Below, piece by piece: positions 1 through 12,547 of a stretch of DNA of 64,000 bases (position 1 is its first letter; every line of letters begins with the position of its first letter). A model generated the notes under the pieces. The model made no database searches, was not told the DNA's origin, and saw only the letters and a list, made by a program, of their open reading frames with translations. Source of the DNA: Tremella fuciformis. Its lineage: Eukaryota > Basidiomycota > Tremellomycetes > Tremellales > Tremellaceae. The stretch is taken from NCBI GenBank assembly GCA_032768795.1, contig CP136492.1, forward strand, positions 2,542,001 through 2,606,000, given 5' to 3'. The translations under genes were made by a program, and so were the position numbers.

Positions 1-44
1 GTGAGCATCGTTTCTCACTCGAGATCCTGAGAGCTGAAGTGTAG
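1..44 (+). other. Intron at left window edge
   Basis: Bases 1-44 read as a complete short spliceosomal intron of the aldo-keto reductase: GTGAGC donor at 1, a GCTGA branch-like site near 32-36 and a TAG acceptor at 42-44. The AKR reading frame (IYGNENEVGQG) starts directly after it. Confidence 0.7.
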
Positions 45-963
45 GATCTACGGCAACGAGAACGAGGTAGGACAGGGTATTAAGGAGTCTGGTGTCCCTC
101 GGGACGAGATCTTCATCACCAGCAAGCTGTGGAACACGCACCAACCCCACGCCAGAGAGGGCCTCCAGAAGACCCTCGACGCACTTGGCACAGACTACCT
201 GGACCTCTACGTGCGGCGCGCGACTGCAAGCCCAAAACGCGTACAAGCTGACATGTGTCCAGCTCGTCCACTGGCCCGTCCGCCTCGTCCCCGTATGCCA
301 CTCGAACACACCCATACCCCTTCATGGCTGACAGGTAGAATGAATCCAGTGACCTCCTCCCTGTCAACCCGGATGGCACGCGCTCGGTCGATCGATCATG
401 GGACCAAGCCGAGACCTGGCGTCAGATGGAGGAGATTTACAAGTCGGGCAAAGTCAAGGCCATTGGTCTTGCCAACTGGTCCATCCCGTATCTCGAGGAC
501 CTCAAGAAGACCTGGACGATCATTCCCGCCGTCAACCAGGTGGAATTGCACCCGTTTCTCCCTCAGCACCAACTTAAGAAATACTGCGAGGACCTCGGTA
601 TCCTCCTCGAGGCCTACTCGCCGCTCGGATCCACCGGTGGGTGTAGTAGGAATCATCGCAGGTCCGCTGACTGTAGGCGCGCCCCTCATGTCCGACCCCG
701 AGATCGCCAAGATCGCCGAGAAGCACGGCGTGTCTCCCGCCACCATCCTGATATCGTATCACGTCAACAAAGGGGTCGTGGTGATTCCCAAATCCGTTTC
801 TGAGAAGCGTATCGCCACCAACAAAGAGGTCGTCGAATTGTCCAAGGAGGACTTGGATGTTCTGGATGGCCTCGCTGCACAGGGCAAGGCCAAACGAATC
901 AACACTCCGCTTTGGGGATGGGATCTGGGCTTTGATGACTGGTATGGACCGGTGAAGGCCTAG
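45..963 (+). CDS. Aldo-keto reductase, 3' part (5' end outside window)
   Basis: NADPH-dependent aldo-keto reductase (AKR) of the TIM-barrel superfamily, reducing aldehydes or ketones; the substrate cannot be told. The visible exons are about 45-210, 263-292, 339-636 and 677-963, joined by GT-AG introns of 40-52 nt. The window opens exactly on a splice donor (GTGAGC at base 1), so one or more 5' exons, carrying the catalytic Asp and Tyr, lie outside. Visible family marks are the catalytic Lys in FITSKLW, the catalytic His in LVHWP, the NWS and QVELHPFL strand motifs, and the nucleotide-binding IPKSVSEKRI segment near the C-terminus. It ends at TAG 961-963, 176 bp from the convergent regulator gene at 1140. 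A second AKR lies at 9539-10641. Confidence 0.9.
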
Positions 964-1139
964 GAGGTGGCATACATAGATTACAACATACCAGGTCTCA
1001 ACATGAATCTCCGTGGAAAGCGTCATGCCGAGACTCACAATATTCTTGCCCGTGCTGCGTGTGAGTCGCCCATGATATCTGCTAGGCGGTGTTTGGAACG
1101 GGCGCGTTGTCTTCCCACCACATAGGGGCGACCTTCCGC

Positions 1140-4100
1140 TCAGTGACTGGGAGACTGACCCATGAAAGGGCGACTCACATTCTGGCCGTCTTGGGTATTC
1201 GTCCCCGCGAACAGCTCTTGGATCAACATGGGATCCCAGAACTCTTGTAACTGAAAGGAGTGAGCGCCCAGGCTCAGAGGAGAGGTATGTACCACTGACC
1301 AGATTGTCTGACCCTCCATTGGGCGCGGGAACTTCGGAACCTGGCGCCGTCAGATCAGCAAAACGAAGCTGACCCTTGTGGCCGCCGAGTATGTTGTGCT
1401 CCGAGATCGTCGTATTCGAGACAGCTGTGAAATGCGAGTCCGACGGTGTAGCCATCGGCGTGACGGTCTTGATGACCTGAGTGCCCTGCCCCGCACGCTC
1501 GATCAATCTCGTCCGCCACCCTACCAGTTCAACGTCTTCGCTGTCCTCTCGATCTCCCCTAGCCATGCCCCCTTCACCATTGCGTTCCAAATCCTGAGAC
1601 TGGTTGGTGAGAGCTGCCTCTCCGCCCGGCGAGGCCGCGGCCGACACTTTTGCCGAGGCCCGAGTGCGGAGCTTGATAAGCCATTGGAGGTTGCGAGCGT
1701 AACGTGGGTTGTTGGCACCACTCTGGATCAGGGCATTGAAGAGTTCGACGGCGGCATCGATCTGCGCGAGGATGAACCTGGCCAAAGCGTTCCCCGGATC
1801 TCGGAGGACAAGAGTCCCCAGACACAGTGCAGAGCCGAAGACATGGAACCGATAAGTCAGTATCTGTCCATGCACTGAGAAGGGCGGGTCCCCGACCAAC
1901 CCAAAAATTCCACTGCCTCGTGCTGACGGCAGGAAAGCGTGCGTAGATGTCACCGACGATGCCGATGATGATCCGCAAATTCAGCTCTGTCACGTCTATG
2001 AGGACACTGACTCACTGCGCAGCGCTCGATGACCGTCAAATATGAAGGCGCATACACGGACTTTAATCGATCCTCGATGTTTTCGTACAGTGCTTTGGCA
2101 AAGTACGGTCGGTGCAGATTGATGATGGTCTCGGATATGTTGAGGGCCAGATTCATTTGCTAGAACGTCAGAAAGATCGTTTGTTCAGGTTTCCAGGATG
2201 ATTACCTGGAAGGATAGCGTGATGGATCGCTTGGATGGCTCTGGAGATTCTTGAATGGCAGTCTCGAACAGTGGGTAGCGAGACGGCATGGCAAGCAAGG
2301 CCGCTCGACTCCGCAAGCATCGAGGGACGTTGCGCTCGAATTCGACCCTACATATGGTTAGGGTAAGGCCCGCTGTCAAGGCCAGCTGACGTGACTAAGC
2401 TTACAATCTCATGTCGAGGTCTGTGACTTCTGAGTATGGTGGTTTCCTAACTTTCATGGTAATATTAAGGATTCTGCTGTCAGCCCACGTCCAAGTCGCA
2501 TAGAACGGCTGGACGCACTCGGAAGAGATTTGTGACAGCTCGAACCGAAGAATAGTATAGCTCTTCTCCCCCATCGGTCCCAGAGGAATGAACGGAAATG
2601 CCGTATCGCAATGCTCCGGGTTCATCGCACACCTACCGGCTATCAGCTGACGCACACCCATTGTGATGGCCTGTCAACTGACGGTCTTGAGAAGCAATGG
2701 GCTTGAAAGGTATCTGCCGTGTTACACTCCCACCACACCTTGCGGCGTTCTTCCACAACGTCAAGCGGCAAATTCCAGCGAGCGCCGTCACGGTGCATGC
2801 CCATCTGTTCAAGCGTTAGTGTGACCGATACCGGGACGCTTCGGGACATACAGCCTGGGCAAGACGCATAACCAAGCCCCACAAGGGCCACGCATTGTCC
2901 CCCCGCTGACCCTTGTCCAGTTGTCTGCGAGTCAGTCTTGATGAGGAATTGTTCAGATCAGGAGTTACAGATGGATGTGAGCCATGAGATGCTGGGATGT
3001 GATCAGCAATATCCCTTTTTCCAGTGGAGTATCCTACCAATGTCTGGAGTCCTGCCAGCATGTTATTGGAGAGGAACTCTCCCTTGACCAGCGCTCGCTC
3101 TGACAGGTGCAGCCATTCCTCGATCGATGGATCCCGATACGGCAGCTCGATGTTGTACATGGTGCCCAGGGCGACCACGCTGAAAACAAGGGCGATCTCC
3201 TGTGGGTTGACCGTGGGTGTCACCGCCACCAAACCGTCCACAAGGCTGTAGACGCGCTCAAAGGTCCTATCAAACGACGATCGAGGGACTACGTCGTGGC
3301 TTCATCGCATGAGCTTGAATGACATACACAGGGGAAGATAACCGACTGCCATGCACAATACCGATAGTACGATTCGACGAGATTCAAAGCCTCGTCCTGA
3401 GGAGGAAGATGAGCGACGAGCTCTCGGGTGCTGACGTGTGAAGGGGATTGATTGAAGGGGAAAGAAGGCGATGATGTGAGAAATTCGGAGCGATTGATGG
3501 ACTGCAGAAGACTGGATGATCGAACTCCTTTGGGCGAAGGCGCACGGGACACGGAAGGGGTATCCGACACAATCTGTGTTTCGGACTGCGCGGTCGGTCA
3601 GCTTCTCGATCACAAATACCAGAAATGTCCGTACATCTTTGAGCCACTCGCTGCCCGCTGTTGGACCCAAATATTTCGACCTCCCTCCCTTGCCGAGCAG
3701 CAATGTCCCGTAGGAGCCACGCATGCTGTCCTCAGTCTCGCCAAACTGTGTGTAGCTGTTGGATGGGGGGAAAGTACCCTGCAGCGTCATCCCCGCTGGA
3801 TTTCCCATTGCTGAAGCGACCACAAAGGGACTACCAGCACTTTGTGAGTGCTCCATGGAGCTGGCCAGGAAGGCGAGGTGGTCAAGTTGCGCAGAATTGT
3901 TCTCGCCTCCTGCATTCCCCATGAGCGCCATGTGAAGTTGAGCCCCGCCGGAATTTGTCGAGAAGGGCGAGTTTGAAAGGTGGAACATGGCCTCATGCTG
4001 CTGCTGCTGAGACTGCAGCTCCCTGGGGAGGGTAGAGGGCTCTTGGACCGAAGGCTGTGACGAAGGATTCGTCGAGGGACCTGGGGCAGCAGCGGTGAGC

Positions 4101-4581
4101 TCAACGTGATCACGGGGTGCCGGTGGTCCATCTTGTCGTCGTGCAATCTTCGTCTTTGTACTCTTATGAGGGTGGTCCATCGATCGCTTGGTTCGACATG
4201 GTCAGCAGTCATGTTGAAGAGCAGCTCGTCCCGGTGGATGGAGACACACTGAGGGGTGATGGCTTGGTTTGCGGCCGAACTGGCCATACACTCTGAGACA
4301 CGATGCCGCCGGACACAATGGGAACAGGGCACTGCGTGGGCCTTGTCAGATTCTGCTCAATGCGACCGGCCGTGGCCCACCGACCAACCTTGGCGGTCAC
4401 ATTTCATCTTCAGCCTCCGACAGTCTGTGACAGGTCAACCTCAATTCGTTTGACGGAGTCAAGAGGGGATTGGCTCACCCTCGCAACTGAGGTACGGCCG
4501 GGGCTTCCGTTGCCTGGCTGTGGGTCGCATCGGAGGTAGCTGCTGGGTGTCTCGAGCATGAGGATCCGATGTCTGGTCCAT
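1140..4581 (-). CDS. Zn2Cys6 transcription factor with fungal MHR domain
   Basis: Nuclear sequence-specific regulator of the fungal Zn2Cys6 class. The start is the ATG at 4581-4579. Splicing two short introns in the first 250 bp gives a complete binuclear zinc cluster near residues 33-60: SCEDCRRLKMKCD, then QVPCSHC, then RVSEC, which supplies six cysteines. A Ser/Pro/Gln-rich linker with a short QQQQ run follows (about 3620-4180). The middle homology region (fungal_trans) runs from about 3300 down to 2400, with ALNLVESYYRYCAWQ, IALVFSVVALGTMYN, and RKVWWECNTADTF. The C-terminal exon ends in WDPMLIQELFAG before TGA 1142-1140. There are many introns. It faces the flavin monooxygenase at 5058 across a 476-bp divergent promoter and may control it; the target is not known. 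Internal splice sites are provisional. Confidence 0.85.
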
Positions 4582-5057
4582 CTGGTCCGCGAGTCTTGTC
4601 GGTGCACGGGGTCGTCAAAGAGTTCGACCCGCGAGCGGAAGAAACGTTGAACCCATTGAGCAGCAATCACCGAAAGCGAAAAGACGGGGGTAGGAGGCGG
4701 AAGCACCAAGAACTGCGCGGTCACAGTCGGACCGGGGATCCGGACACTTACTGTACCAACCCCCCTAGAGTACAGTATCTCCGCTCTCATCGCACAGCGA
4801 GGACAAAGTCCGATCCCTCCCAGCTAGGCGCGCCAGCTGTTCTGTTTTTCAGAGAACCTTAAACTGTCGTTGCTGTTAGGGTGTCGGTCCGAGACGTATC
4901 CATCTCATGTGCATCCTTTTGATCCCCGACATCGGTCTTTGTCGTGGGACTGGTCGGACTTAGGTAGCCCCACGATGGCAGACAGACCAAAAGCGCAACC
5001 AGATATAACCTGCTCACATCCGTTTGTTTTGCCACACGTCGAAAAGAGGCAAGCAAG
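4582..5057. promoter_or_regulatory. Divergent promoter, regulator / flavin monooxygenase
   Basis: 476 bp with no gene between two divergent start codons. A TATA-like AGATATAACC at 5001-5010 lies about 50 bp before the monooxygenase ATG. I saw no clear palindromic operator. Confidence 0.5.
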
Positions 5058-7093
5058 ATGGCTATCACTACCGACGGACCGCAGACTGTCGTCAACGGCG
5101 CCAAGGTCGACATTGCCGATCTTAAGGCCAAGCGGGTCAACGGCCATGTCGAGATCGACGTGGACCCCAAACCTCCCGTTGCCGACAATTTTATGTACGA
5201 CTTCCAGTACAACCACACCCTGCCAACGACCGACGTGCTCGGCATCGATATCCCCAAGAATGCCGACGCACAGAAGGAGGCCGAGGGGCTCGTGGCCTCC
5301 CTGGAGAAGACGATGGGGAGTGGGGATGCGAAAGGCTTTGCCGACTTGTTCCTCGAGTACGGTGCGTTGCCCGATGCACAGTATGACCCACGGGCTGATG
5401 GGGCAGGTGTGTGGCGAGACAAGCTCTCGTACACTTGGGACTACCGCACGTTCAACTTTCAGCCCGCCATCCTGCAGGCCGCGATCGACTTGTTCCCTAA
5501 GACCAGGTCGTCCAACTTCAAATTCCTCACTCCGGCTCCCAAGATCGATAGACCCTACCCCGATCTCAGCTTCCTGCAGTTTATCGTCTCATTCGAGACT
5601 GAGCTTGTCGAAGCCTCGGCTGTGGTCAAGGCTGTCCTGACCAAAGACGGATACAGGATCTACACCATGCACACGGTGGCCGAACAGCTCAAGCAGTTCC
5701 CTGAGAACCCGCCCTATGATGGGCATATGACGGGCACGATCAGCTGGGAAAAGCAGAGACAGATCGATGTCGACAACACTCAGCCTGAAGTTCTCATCAT
5801 TGGCGGGGGGCAAAAGTGCGTCTCAATCGGTCTCAACTGTTGTACAAACTGACGTGCAGTGGTCTGGCCCTTGCTGCTCGATGCGGCGCCCTCGGCCTCA
5901 AAGCTCTCGTCATCGAAAAGTCTGCCGAGGTCGGTGACGTTTGGAAGAAGCGCTACGAGTACCTGTCTCTCCACTTCCCGCACTGGCCGGACGACTTGCC
6001 CTACTTTTCCTACCCAAAGCACTGGCCGACCTACACCCCTGCCCAGAAGCAGGGCATCTACATGGAGTGGTACGCCTCCGCTCTCGAGCTCAACATTTGG
6101 CTCTCTTCCAATGTCGTCAAGGCAGAGCAGGACGAGAACGACCGGTGGACCGTGACGGTGAACAAGAACGGTACCACCCGCACCCTTCACCCCACCCAGC
6201 TCGTCATGGCGACCTCGCTGTGCGGTGTGCCCATGGTGCCCGTCATCCCAGGTATGGCAGACTACAAGGCTGGCATCCTCCGTCACTCGTCAGAGCACGA
6301 CTCGTCGCGCGACTTTGTCGGCAAGAAGGTCTGCGTCGTCGGGACCTCTTCTTCGGGCTTTGATACCGCCTACGACTGTGCCCGACGTGGGATCGACGTC
6401 ACCCTCCTGCAACGCTCCCCTACCTACATCATGTCACTCACACATTCCGTGCCCCGCATCATCGGCAACTACGCGCCCGACGCCAGGGGCAACCGGCCCG
6501 ACCTCGAAGAGCAAGACCGCCTCTTCTTTGCCACCCCTACCGGTCCCAACGAGGAGCTGGCTCGACGAGGTGCCGAGACGCTCGAGGAGCTCGACCGACC
6601 TCTACTCGACGCCCTGCACGCCAAAGGTCTCCGTACATGGCGCGGTCAGCGCGGGACGGGCGGCGCCACCCTTGGCCAGACGCGCAACGGTGGTTTTTAC
6701 TTTGATGCTGGCGCATGCGATCACATCATCAACGGCAACATCAAGGTCGAGCCTGGCTACATCGAGCGATTCACTGCCGACAAGGTCATATTCAACGGAG
6801 GCCGAGAGCGCCAGTTCGACCTCATCGTCTTTGCCACCGGGTACTCGAACACGATTGACTCGGTTCGGTCCACGCTGGGCGATAAAATTGCGGATGAGGT
6901 GAAACCCATATGGGGTATTGACGAAGAAGGAGAGTTCAGGTGCGCCTATCGCGAATCGGGCGTCAAGAACCTGTGGATCATGGTCGGATACCTGCCTTAC
7001 ACCCGGTTCCACTCCAAGTTGCTGGCGATGCGGTTCAAGGCGATCAAGGAGGGGATCTCTCAGCCCCCATATGTCAGGCCATCGGACGCTTGA
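5058..7093 (+). CDS. Flavin-containing monooxygenase with N-terminal NTF2-like domain
   Basis: Probable cytosolic FAD- and NADPH-dependent monooxygenase (FMO/YUCCA/Baeyer-Villiger group). Exons are 5058-5361, 5407-5815 and 5860-7093, giving about 648 residues. Residues 1 to about 230 form an SnoaL/NTF2-like front domain (VWRDKLSYTWDYRTF), as known in fungal FMO-like proteins. The FAD Rossmann motif GGGQNGLALAARC spans the second splice junction, which confirms it. The NADPH-binding motif VVGTSSSGFDTAYDCARRG and the FATGYSNT motif near the end are present. The start is the first ATG in frame with the domain. The exact substrate is unknown. It ends 259 bp before the convergent MFS gene. Confidence 0.9.
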
Positions 7094-7352
7094 TGCTCAC
7101 GTGGTGGCTTAGACTTGCCGGAGGAGACCAGTGTAGAGCTAGATTGATTACCTTAGCATGTATGGAGTCTCAGTCCTCGACTGTGCAGCTCTGATTCCGC
7201 AACCATGTCAAATCAAGTAACTACAGGAATACGCCGTTCATCTTGCATCTTGCCGAACGGTTCTCTTCTTCCTTCAGCCCTTCCACGTTTTTACTGGTTC
7301 TCCGATACGACACGTAGAAGCTTCCACACCTATTTCCCACCGAGCCTGCCTC

Positions 7353-9201
7353 TCACATATGCGACTCGAGAGCAGCGGTACGATCCGTGTCCAGTTCGAC
7401 CTTGTGAAACTTGCGCATGGGGATACGGCGGGCAAACAGCTCGTCGATCTCGTCAATGTTCCTACCACCCGTCTCGGGAACATAGAAGAAAGCGTAAATG
7501 GTCGCAAGGCCCGACAGACCACCGTAAATCCAGCCAACCTTGCCCTCGAGGTCAGCCTCGTCTGGGTTGACGAGGTACGGCAGGATGACGTTGGAGACCC
7601 CGCCAGTTAGCGCGTTCCAGAGCACGCCCCAGCCGACCATATGCGCGCGAAGCTTCGCCGAGGGGATCTCCGCCGTCAAGGCATAGCCGATGGGCCCGAC
7701 ACCGTTCTGGTATACGAACATGAAGATGATCGTCATAGCAGCTTGAGTCCAGAGCGCACCGCCAGAGCTGGGAACAACGGCACAGATACCGATGACGAGG
7801 TTGACGATCGTGCAGCCAGCCATGCCCATGATGAAGAGGTTCCTGCGACCAATGCGATTGATCGTGATGAGGCCGACGGCACAGCCGACAAAGCCCACGG
7901 CCAGACTGCCAAGCGCGAGGTCAAGCGTGCGTTGGGTGGGGAAGCCAGCAAGCTGGAAGAAATAAGTGGAGAAACCGAGCCCGAACTGCACACCGGAGGC
8001 GGCCTGGCAGCCTTGAATCGCGGCCACTGTCCAGGTCCGGAGCGAGTTGGTGCCCTTGAACAGATCGAAGTAGCTGACTTCATCATGGAGGTGTCGCTCG
8101 AGTTCAACGATCTCCCTGACGCGCTCGTAGTGCTGATCGATGTCGTCGCCTGATCCACGGTAGAGCCGATGCAGCGCCTTCTTCGCCTCGGCATGCTTGC
8201 CCTTGGAGACCAGCCACCATGCTGACTCGGGTACGAAGGGCATGCCGATGATGAGCACCCCGGGAACGATCCACTGGACCGCCGTGGGGATCTTCCAGGC
8301 AGAGTTGTCGCCCCTAGCGCCAACCGCGGCGATAATACCATTCCCCAAGCTTTGGACATCAGCTTGGCTGCTGATAAACTGGGTCATACTACTCACAGCT
8401 GTCCTGCGACGATCCAAAGGTTGGCACCGCCAGTGGTGAGACCACGAATGGGCAAAGGCGACATCTCACAGGCGAAAGAGACAGCAATAGCGTCGAAGAT
8501 GCCGGATGCCCAACCGTTGAGGAACCGTCCGAACAGCATCTGCAGGTAGGCATGGGGTTTGATGAAAAACATCATGAAGACCGTCGCGATGGACAGAACG
8601 CATCCAAAGTAAAGGGTGTTCTTGCGCCCGACATAATCCGCCAAGAAGCCGGTTGTGAGACCGCCCAGCATGGAGCCAAGCTTGGACAAGCCCTCGCAGG
8701 TCAGGACTTGATGGGCTCTCTGACAGCGTCGCGCGACTCACATTCCACCACGACTGCCAGTTGGCGGGGATGACGTACTCGCCATTGATTTCGTTGCCAA
8801 AGTACGCTCGGAAAGTAGGAACACTGAGGACTGAACCTTGCAGCTGCGGTCATCAGTCCACCTGTTGAAGACTACTGGGCCTGAGCTAGACTCACCGTAC
8901 CGTCCAAGCCATTCAGGAGAGAGCCGAAAGAGATGAAGAGCGAGCACGCCAAGGCGACCTTGTACCGGGTGATACCCTCCCAGTAGGTCATCACCCGCTC
9001 GTTGGCGTTGACCGCATGGACATCGCTGAGGCCTTTGCCTTCCGTAATATGTTCGTTGCCGACGCCGTGTCCGAGTGTCTCAACGTGCTGGGCGGGTTCG
9101 ATCAGGTCCTTGTCTGGGTCGATCATGTTGGCGGACATTTTCCAAGTGCAAAGGGGGGCAAGAAGCGCGGGGAGCTTGATGATCGTCTTGGGGTCGCCCA
9201 T
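7353..9201 (-). CDS. MFS sugar transporter (maltose/hexose permease type)
   Basis: Plasma-membrane sugar:proton symporter of the MFS sugar-porter family. Four or more exons join into about 530 residues with 12 predicted membrane segments. Family marks include GLTTGFLADYVGRKNT (loop 2-3, GRK), PESAWWLVSKGKHAEA after TM6, NRIGRRN in loop 8-9, and VPETGGRNIDEIDELF after TM12, a variant of the PETKG motif. The N-terminal region is hydrophilic; MGDPK at 9201 is the first start, and MSANM at about 9138 is an alternative. Layout resembles alpha-glucoside permeases, but substrate is not proven. It is divergent from the aldo-keto reductase at 9539, so sugar uptake and carbonyl reduction may share a promoter. 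Confidence 0.88.
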
Positions 9202-9538
9202 GGGGCATCATATACGTTTCCTGATGGATTCGGCCCCAGGATCTGGAGTGGAGGCGAGCCGCCGCACGCAGCGCTGTACAGGTGCATCCACAGCCGCAGC
9301 ATGCCTTAAGGACTTCGGGCCGTACAGAAATGCCCGCCGGTCCTTTTAATGGGCCAATACACCCTTTTCAGCTTGCCGCGTCCGTCCAGTCCTGCCGCAC
9401 GGTAGACTGCCGCGACGGCAATGGAGCGTAGCGGCATATTGGGAGTGACAGACTCAATGCAGTACGTCCCATTTGCATTGTGCCGGATTCTTTCGCATTG
9501 TAAATTCTCAGAGACGTCACTCGGTAGAGGACCACGGA
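9202..9538. promoter_or_regulatory. Divergent promoter, sugar transporter / aldo-keto reductase
   Basis: 337 bp with no gene between the two start codons. Several CGG/CCG triplets occur, but I saw no symmetrical operator. Confidence 0.45.
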
Positions 9539-10641
9539 ATGCCCTGCACGATGTCGACCTTTACACTGTCTGATGGGAAAAAGATCCCAAAGCTGGCATG
9601 GGGTTGCGGGTCCGGGGGCTTGATTGGGAGTGGCCAGATGGCGGTGGATCTGGGCGTACTGGCAATCGAGACGGGGATACATCACATCGACACTGCTCAG
9701 GTAAGCATCGCTGAGAGTCGTTCAGCCGAAGCCGACAGGCAGATCTATTTGACGGAGACTGAGACCGGAGAGGCTTGGGCCAAGTCCGGACTTGAACGTT
9801 CCAAGGTGTTCATCACCACCAAGAGTGAGCACGGCATCCCCACCGATTGGCAAGATTAACAGTTCAGTCAGTCGCGCCACCAAACTAGGACCAACAGTGG
9901 ACGACCTTCGAGTCAGTATCGAGGGCTCGATCAAGAAATTGGGCACGATCCCGGATCTCCTCCTCATCCACACGCCCTTCGAAACTCCCTTCGAGAGCAA
10001 CAAAGAGCTCTGGCGAGCTCTCGAGGATTTCGTCTACGATGGGACACTCAAGGGATGCTCCTTAGGATTGAGCAACTTCCGCCCGCAGGATATACAAGAG
10101 ATACTGGGCATGTGTCGCATCAAGCCGGTTGTCAATCGTGAGGGTGCTCGTCGGAGATGAGCATTTTCTGATTGGTGTAGAAATAGAATACCACCCCTAC
10201 GTTCTCTCTCATCTCGATCCGTTGATCAAGATTCAAGAGGACAACGGAATCTTGATCGAGGCATACAGCCCACTTGTACCCATCGTCAAGCACTCTTCCG
10301 GTGGACCTCTCAAGCCTGTTCTCACCAAGATCGCCAAAGCTGTATCGGATCGCGCGGGCAAGGAGTGTGATAATACTACTGTCCTCCTCCTCTGGACGAT
10401 CGGGAAAGGAGCCGTTGCTGTGACCACCAGCACGAATCCGGAAAGGATTAAGGCGCTGTCGAAGATCGAGGAGTTTGGTGCGTTGATGGCAGAGGAGATG
10501 GCAGAGATCGAAACCACGGGCCGCAAGATCTACTATCGATTCTACGTGAGTCGAAAGACATTCTGTCTGCATCTGCTGAGGACGCAGAAGGGCCATATGA
10601 CGACGGACTTCCCTACACCGGACTTGCCGGAGGACCTCTAG
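9539..10641 (+). CDS. Aldo-keto reductase
   Basis: NADPH-dependent aldehyde/ketone reductase of the AKR superfamily with the full catalytic tetrad: Asp in HHIDTAQ, Tyr in IYLTETETG, Lys in VFITTK and His in LLIHTPFE. The Asp and Tyr are joined across an intron starting at about 9702. Further marks are GLSNFRPQDIQEIL and VEIEYHPYV. Five exons are separated by 40-50-nt introns; the last intron (GTGAGTCG...GACGCAG) leads to a short tail ending PDLPEDL. Two starts are possible, ATG 9539 (MPCTMSTF) and ATG 9551; the second fits the family N-terminus better. The sequence is rather diverged at positions that hold NADP in the C-terminal part (TTSTNPERIKAL). It is convergent with the Gfo/Idh gene at 10926. 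Confidence 0.88.
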
Positions 10642-10925
10642 TAAAGCCCATAAGATCTCAACACATATAGGCACTGCTTCGATCCACGAACTAGAGCCCA
10701 GAGTCATTCCTATGCATTACTCGAAGGCTCATCGACGGAGATTCAATGCTTTTGTTCAGGTCCTCTTTCGGTACCACGAGACGTGGAGGCATCAAGCTGC
10801 ACAAGGCTATTGACGTCCAGATTCATTGTGTCCCGGCAGCTCCTCTGAGCAGCACAGACATATTTGCAAGCGAACGCTGGGACCTCCCTGGAGGGGATTG
10901 CGGGTTGCATGTAAGAAGGGGGCGA

Positions 10926-12305
10926 TTACTTGCCCACTGCTCCCGTAACGTCCTTCAACGCCGAGTTGCCATTCTTCCGCACGTCGTCAAACCATTTCTG
11001 CACGATTCGGCTCTCCGACAAAGGCATCCGATCACTCTCCAGCTTCCCATCTCTGACACAGCGGGCCACCTCATCGGCCTGGTAGTGCCAGCCTCCCCCA
11101 CCCATCACAGGGTAGTGGTACTTTTTTTTCTCCTTGATAGCCCCCTCTCTCCCAGCCTCGTGCGGTACAACATAGAATGTCTCGGGTTTATACGGCGGTG
11201 CTAAGAGCATCAGAGGTTCCGGCCCTTGGTACGAGCCACAAGAAACTCACACTCGATGATCAAGTCTCCCTCTTCGCAGCTCACAATGGCCGTAGCTTCT
11301 CGGGGCGCCCATGCGGTCATGTCGGTCTTGAGTGTAGCCTTGGCGAGACCCTTCCACTCCACTACCCAGTGACTGCCCGAGTCAACCCCAGTTCTAGCGT
11401 AGATGTCTTGGTAGCTGTGGATGAGATCAGGCGATTTATCGTTGTTCTGTGGATGGCGGTGGAGCAGCAACATCGCCCATACCGCAGGATATGGCCCTTG
11501 GTCTAGGATGGATCCTCCAGCGAGAGCGGGGTCGAGCAGACGATTGCTGATAGGCTTGTCTTCCAGAATTAGTCAACCTATACCGCGGATCCTTTCTGAT
11601 GAGACTCACCGTCGGGCTTCATGTCCATGGAGAACTCAGCAGTGAGTCTGCTGATTTTGCCTAGTCTGCCTGAAAACAGAAGCTTCTCGATCTCGTAAGT
11701 GGCCGGCAAGAATCGCGTCCACACCGCTCTGAGGAGAAGTTCAGCGTGGACCTTGTTCAACAGTCAATACTGACTCCATCAGAAAGCACTTTTTCTCTCG
11801 AGCTGTCTGAATGAGATCATCCAGTTCCGCCAAGTCGAGTGTGAACGGCTTTTCGCACAGCACATGTTTCCCGTTCAACAGCGCCTGTTTTGCGTGCGCG
11901 TGGTGATAGTTGTGCGGCGTCCCAATATACACGGCGTCGATCACCTGGGGTGTCAGAAATGTTTCCATGGGGCTTGTGACTTTGGCAGTGCCCTTACCTT
12001 ACTGCTGAAGACGGTCTCGTACGACCCGACCGGTTCACACTGCTCCAGGACACTGTCGTCAAGAGCTGGCACATCGGCATTCGTCAACGCGTTCAGAAAC
12101 GTCTGTGCCGATTGCTGACTACGAGAGCCTATCAGTCGTATTTTGTGCGCGACATCGGTCGTGCTTCGAGCCGCAGGAGCATTGAGAAGATCCTGCTTTG
12201 TCAGCCATGTGCAGCTCCGCTAGGCGATTGACTACTGAATTGGGCGAATTTGGTAGAGATGGATCCTGTCCCAATGATGCCCCAGCGCAGGGTGAACGGT
12301 GACAT
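10926..12305 (-). CDS. Gfo/Idh/MocA oxidoreductase, dihydrodiol/D-xylose dehydrogenase type (copy 1)
   Basis: NAD(P)-dependent dehydrogenase of the glucose-fructose oxidoreductase family. The N-terminal Rossmann fold starts MSPFTLRWGIIGTGSIS (residues 1-17, ATG 12305). The conserved EKP motif is in LCEKPFTLDLAEL, and AVWTRFLPATYEIEKLL is typical of the trans-1,2-dihydrodiol dehydrogenase / D-xylose 1-dehydrogenase branch. The C-terminal part (YHYPVMGGGGWHYQADEVARCVRDGK) is the usual end of that branch. About six exons. It stops at TAA 10928-10926. It is in tandem with the next Gfo/Idh gene on the same strand (242 bp apart) and is related to the one at 23296-24728. Likely acts on an aldose or diol. 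Confidence 0.88.
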
Positions 12306-12547
12306 TCTCAGTATAGCGGCCAGAGGGGTCTCGACACTCAGTCCAATACAAAGTAGTGTGCCAACGTGTTGGAATGAGTCCCCCTCCTCACCATCAGTCC
12401 ATGTGAACGACCGGCGGATGCGGCCCGGTACGGTCAATTTGCCAACGCACCGTCGTCGGCATTTTAGCTGTGCCAGCCGTGCCCGGCGAAACCCCGGACT
12501 CAAGGAATGTACGAGTAGTTAGTGCGAATGATGATGCATGGCGTCAC

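Noticed and set aside
574..1953. 459-codon minus-strand open frame
   Set aside because: Only the middle part (about 1320-1850) is the last coding region of the zinc-cluster regulator; the rest is intron, 3' flank and antisense to the aldo-keto reductase.
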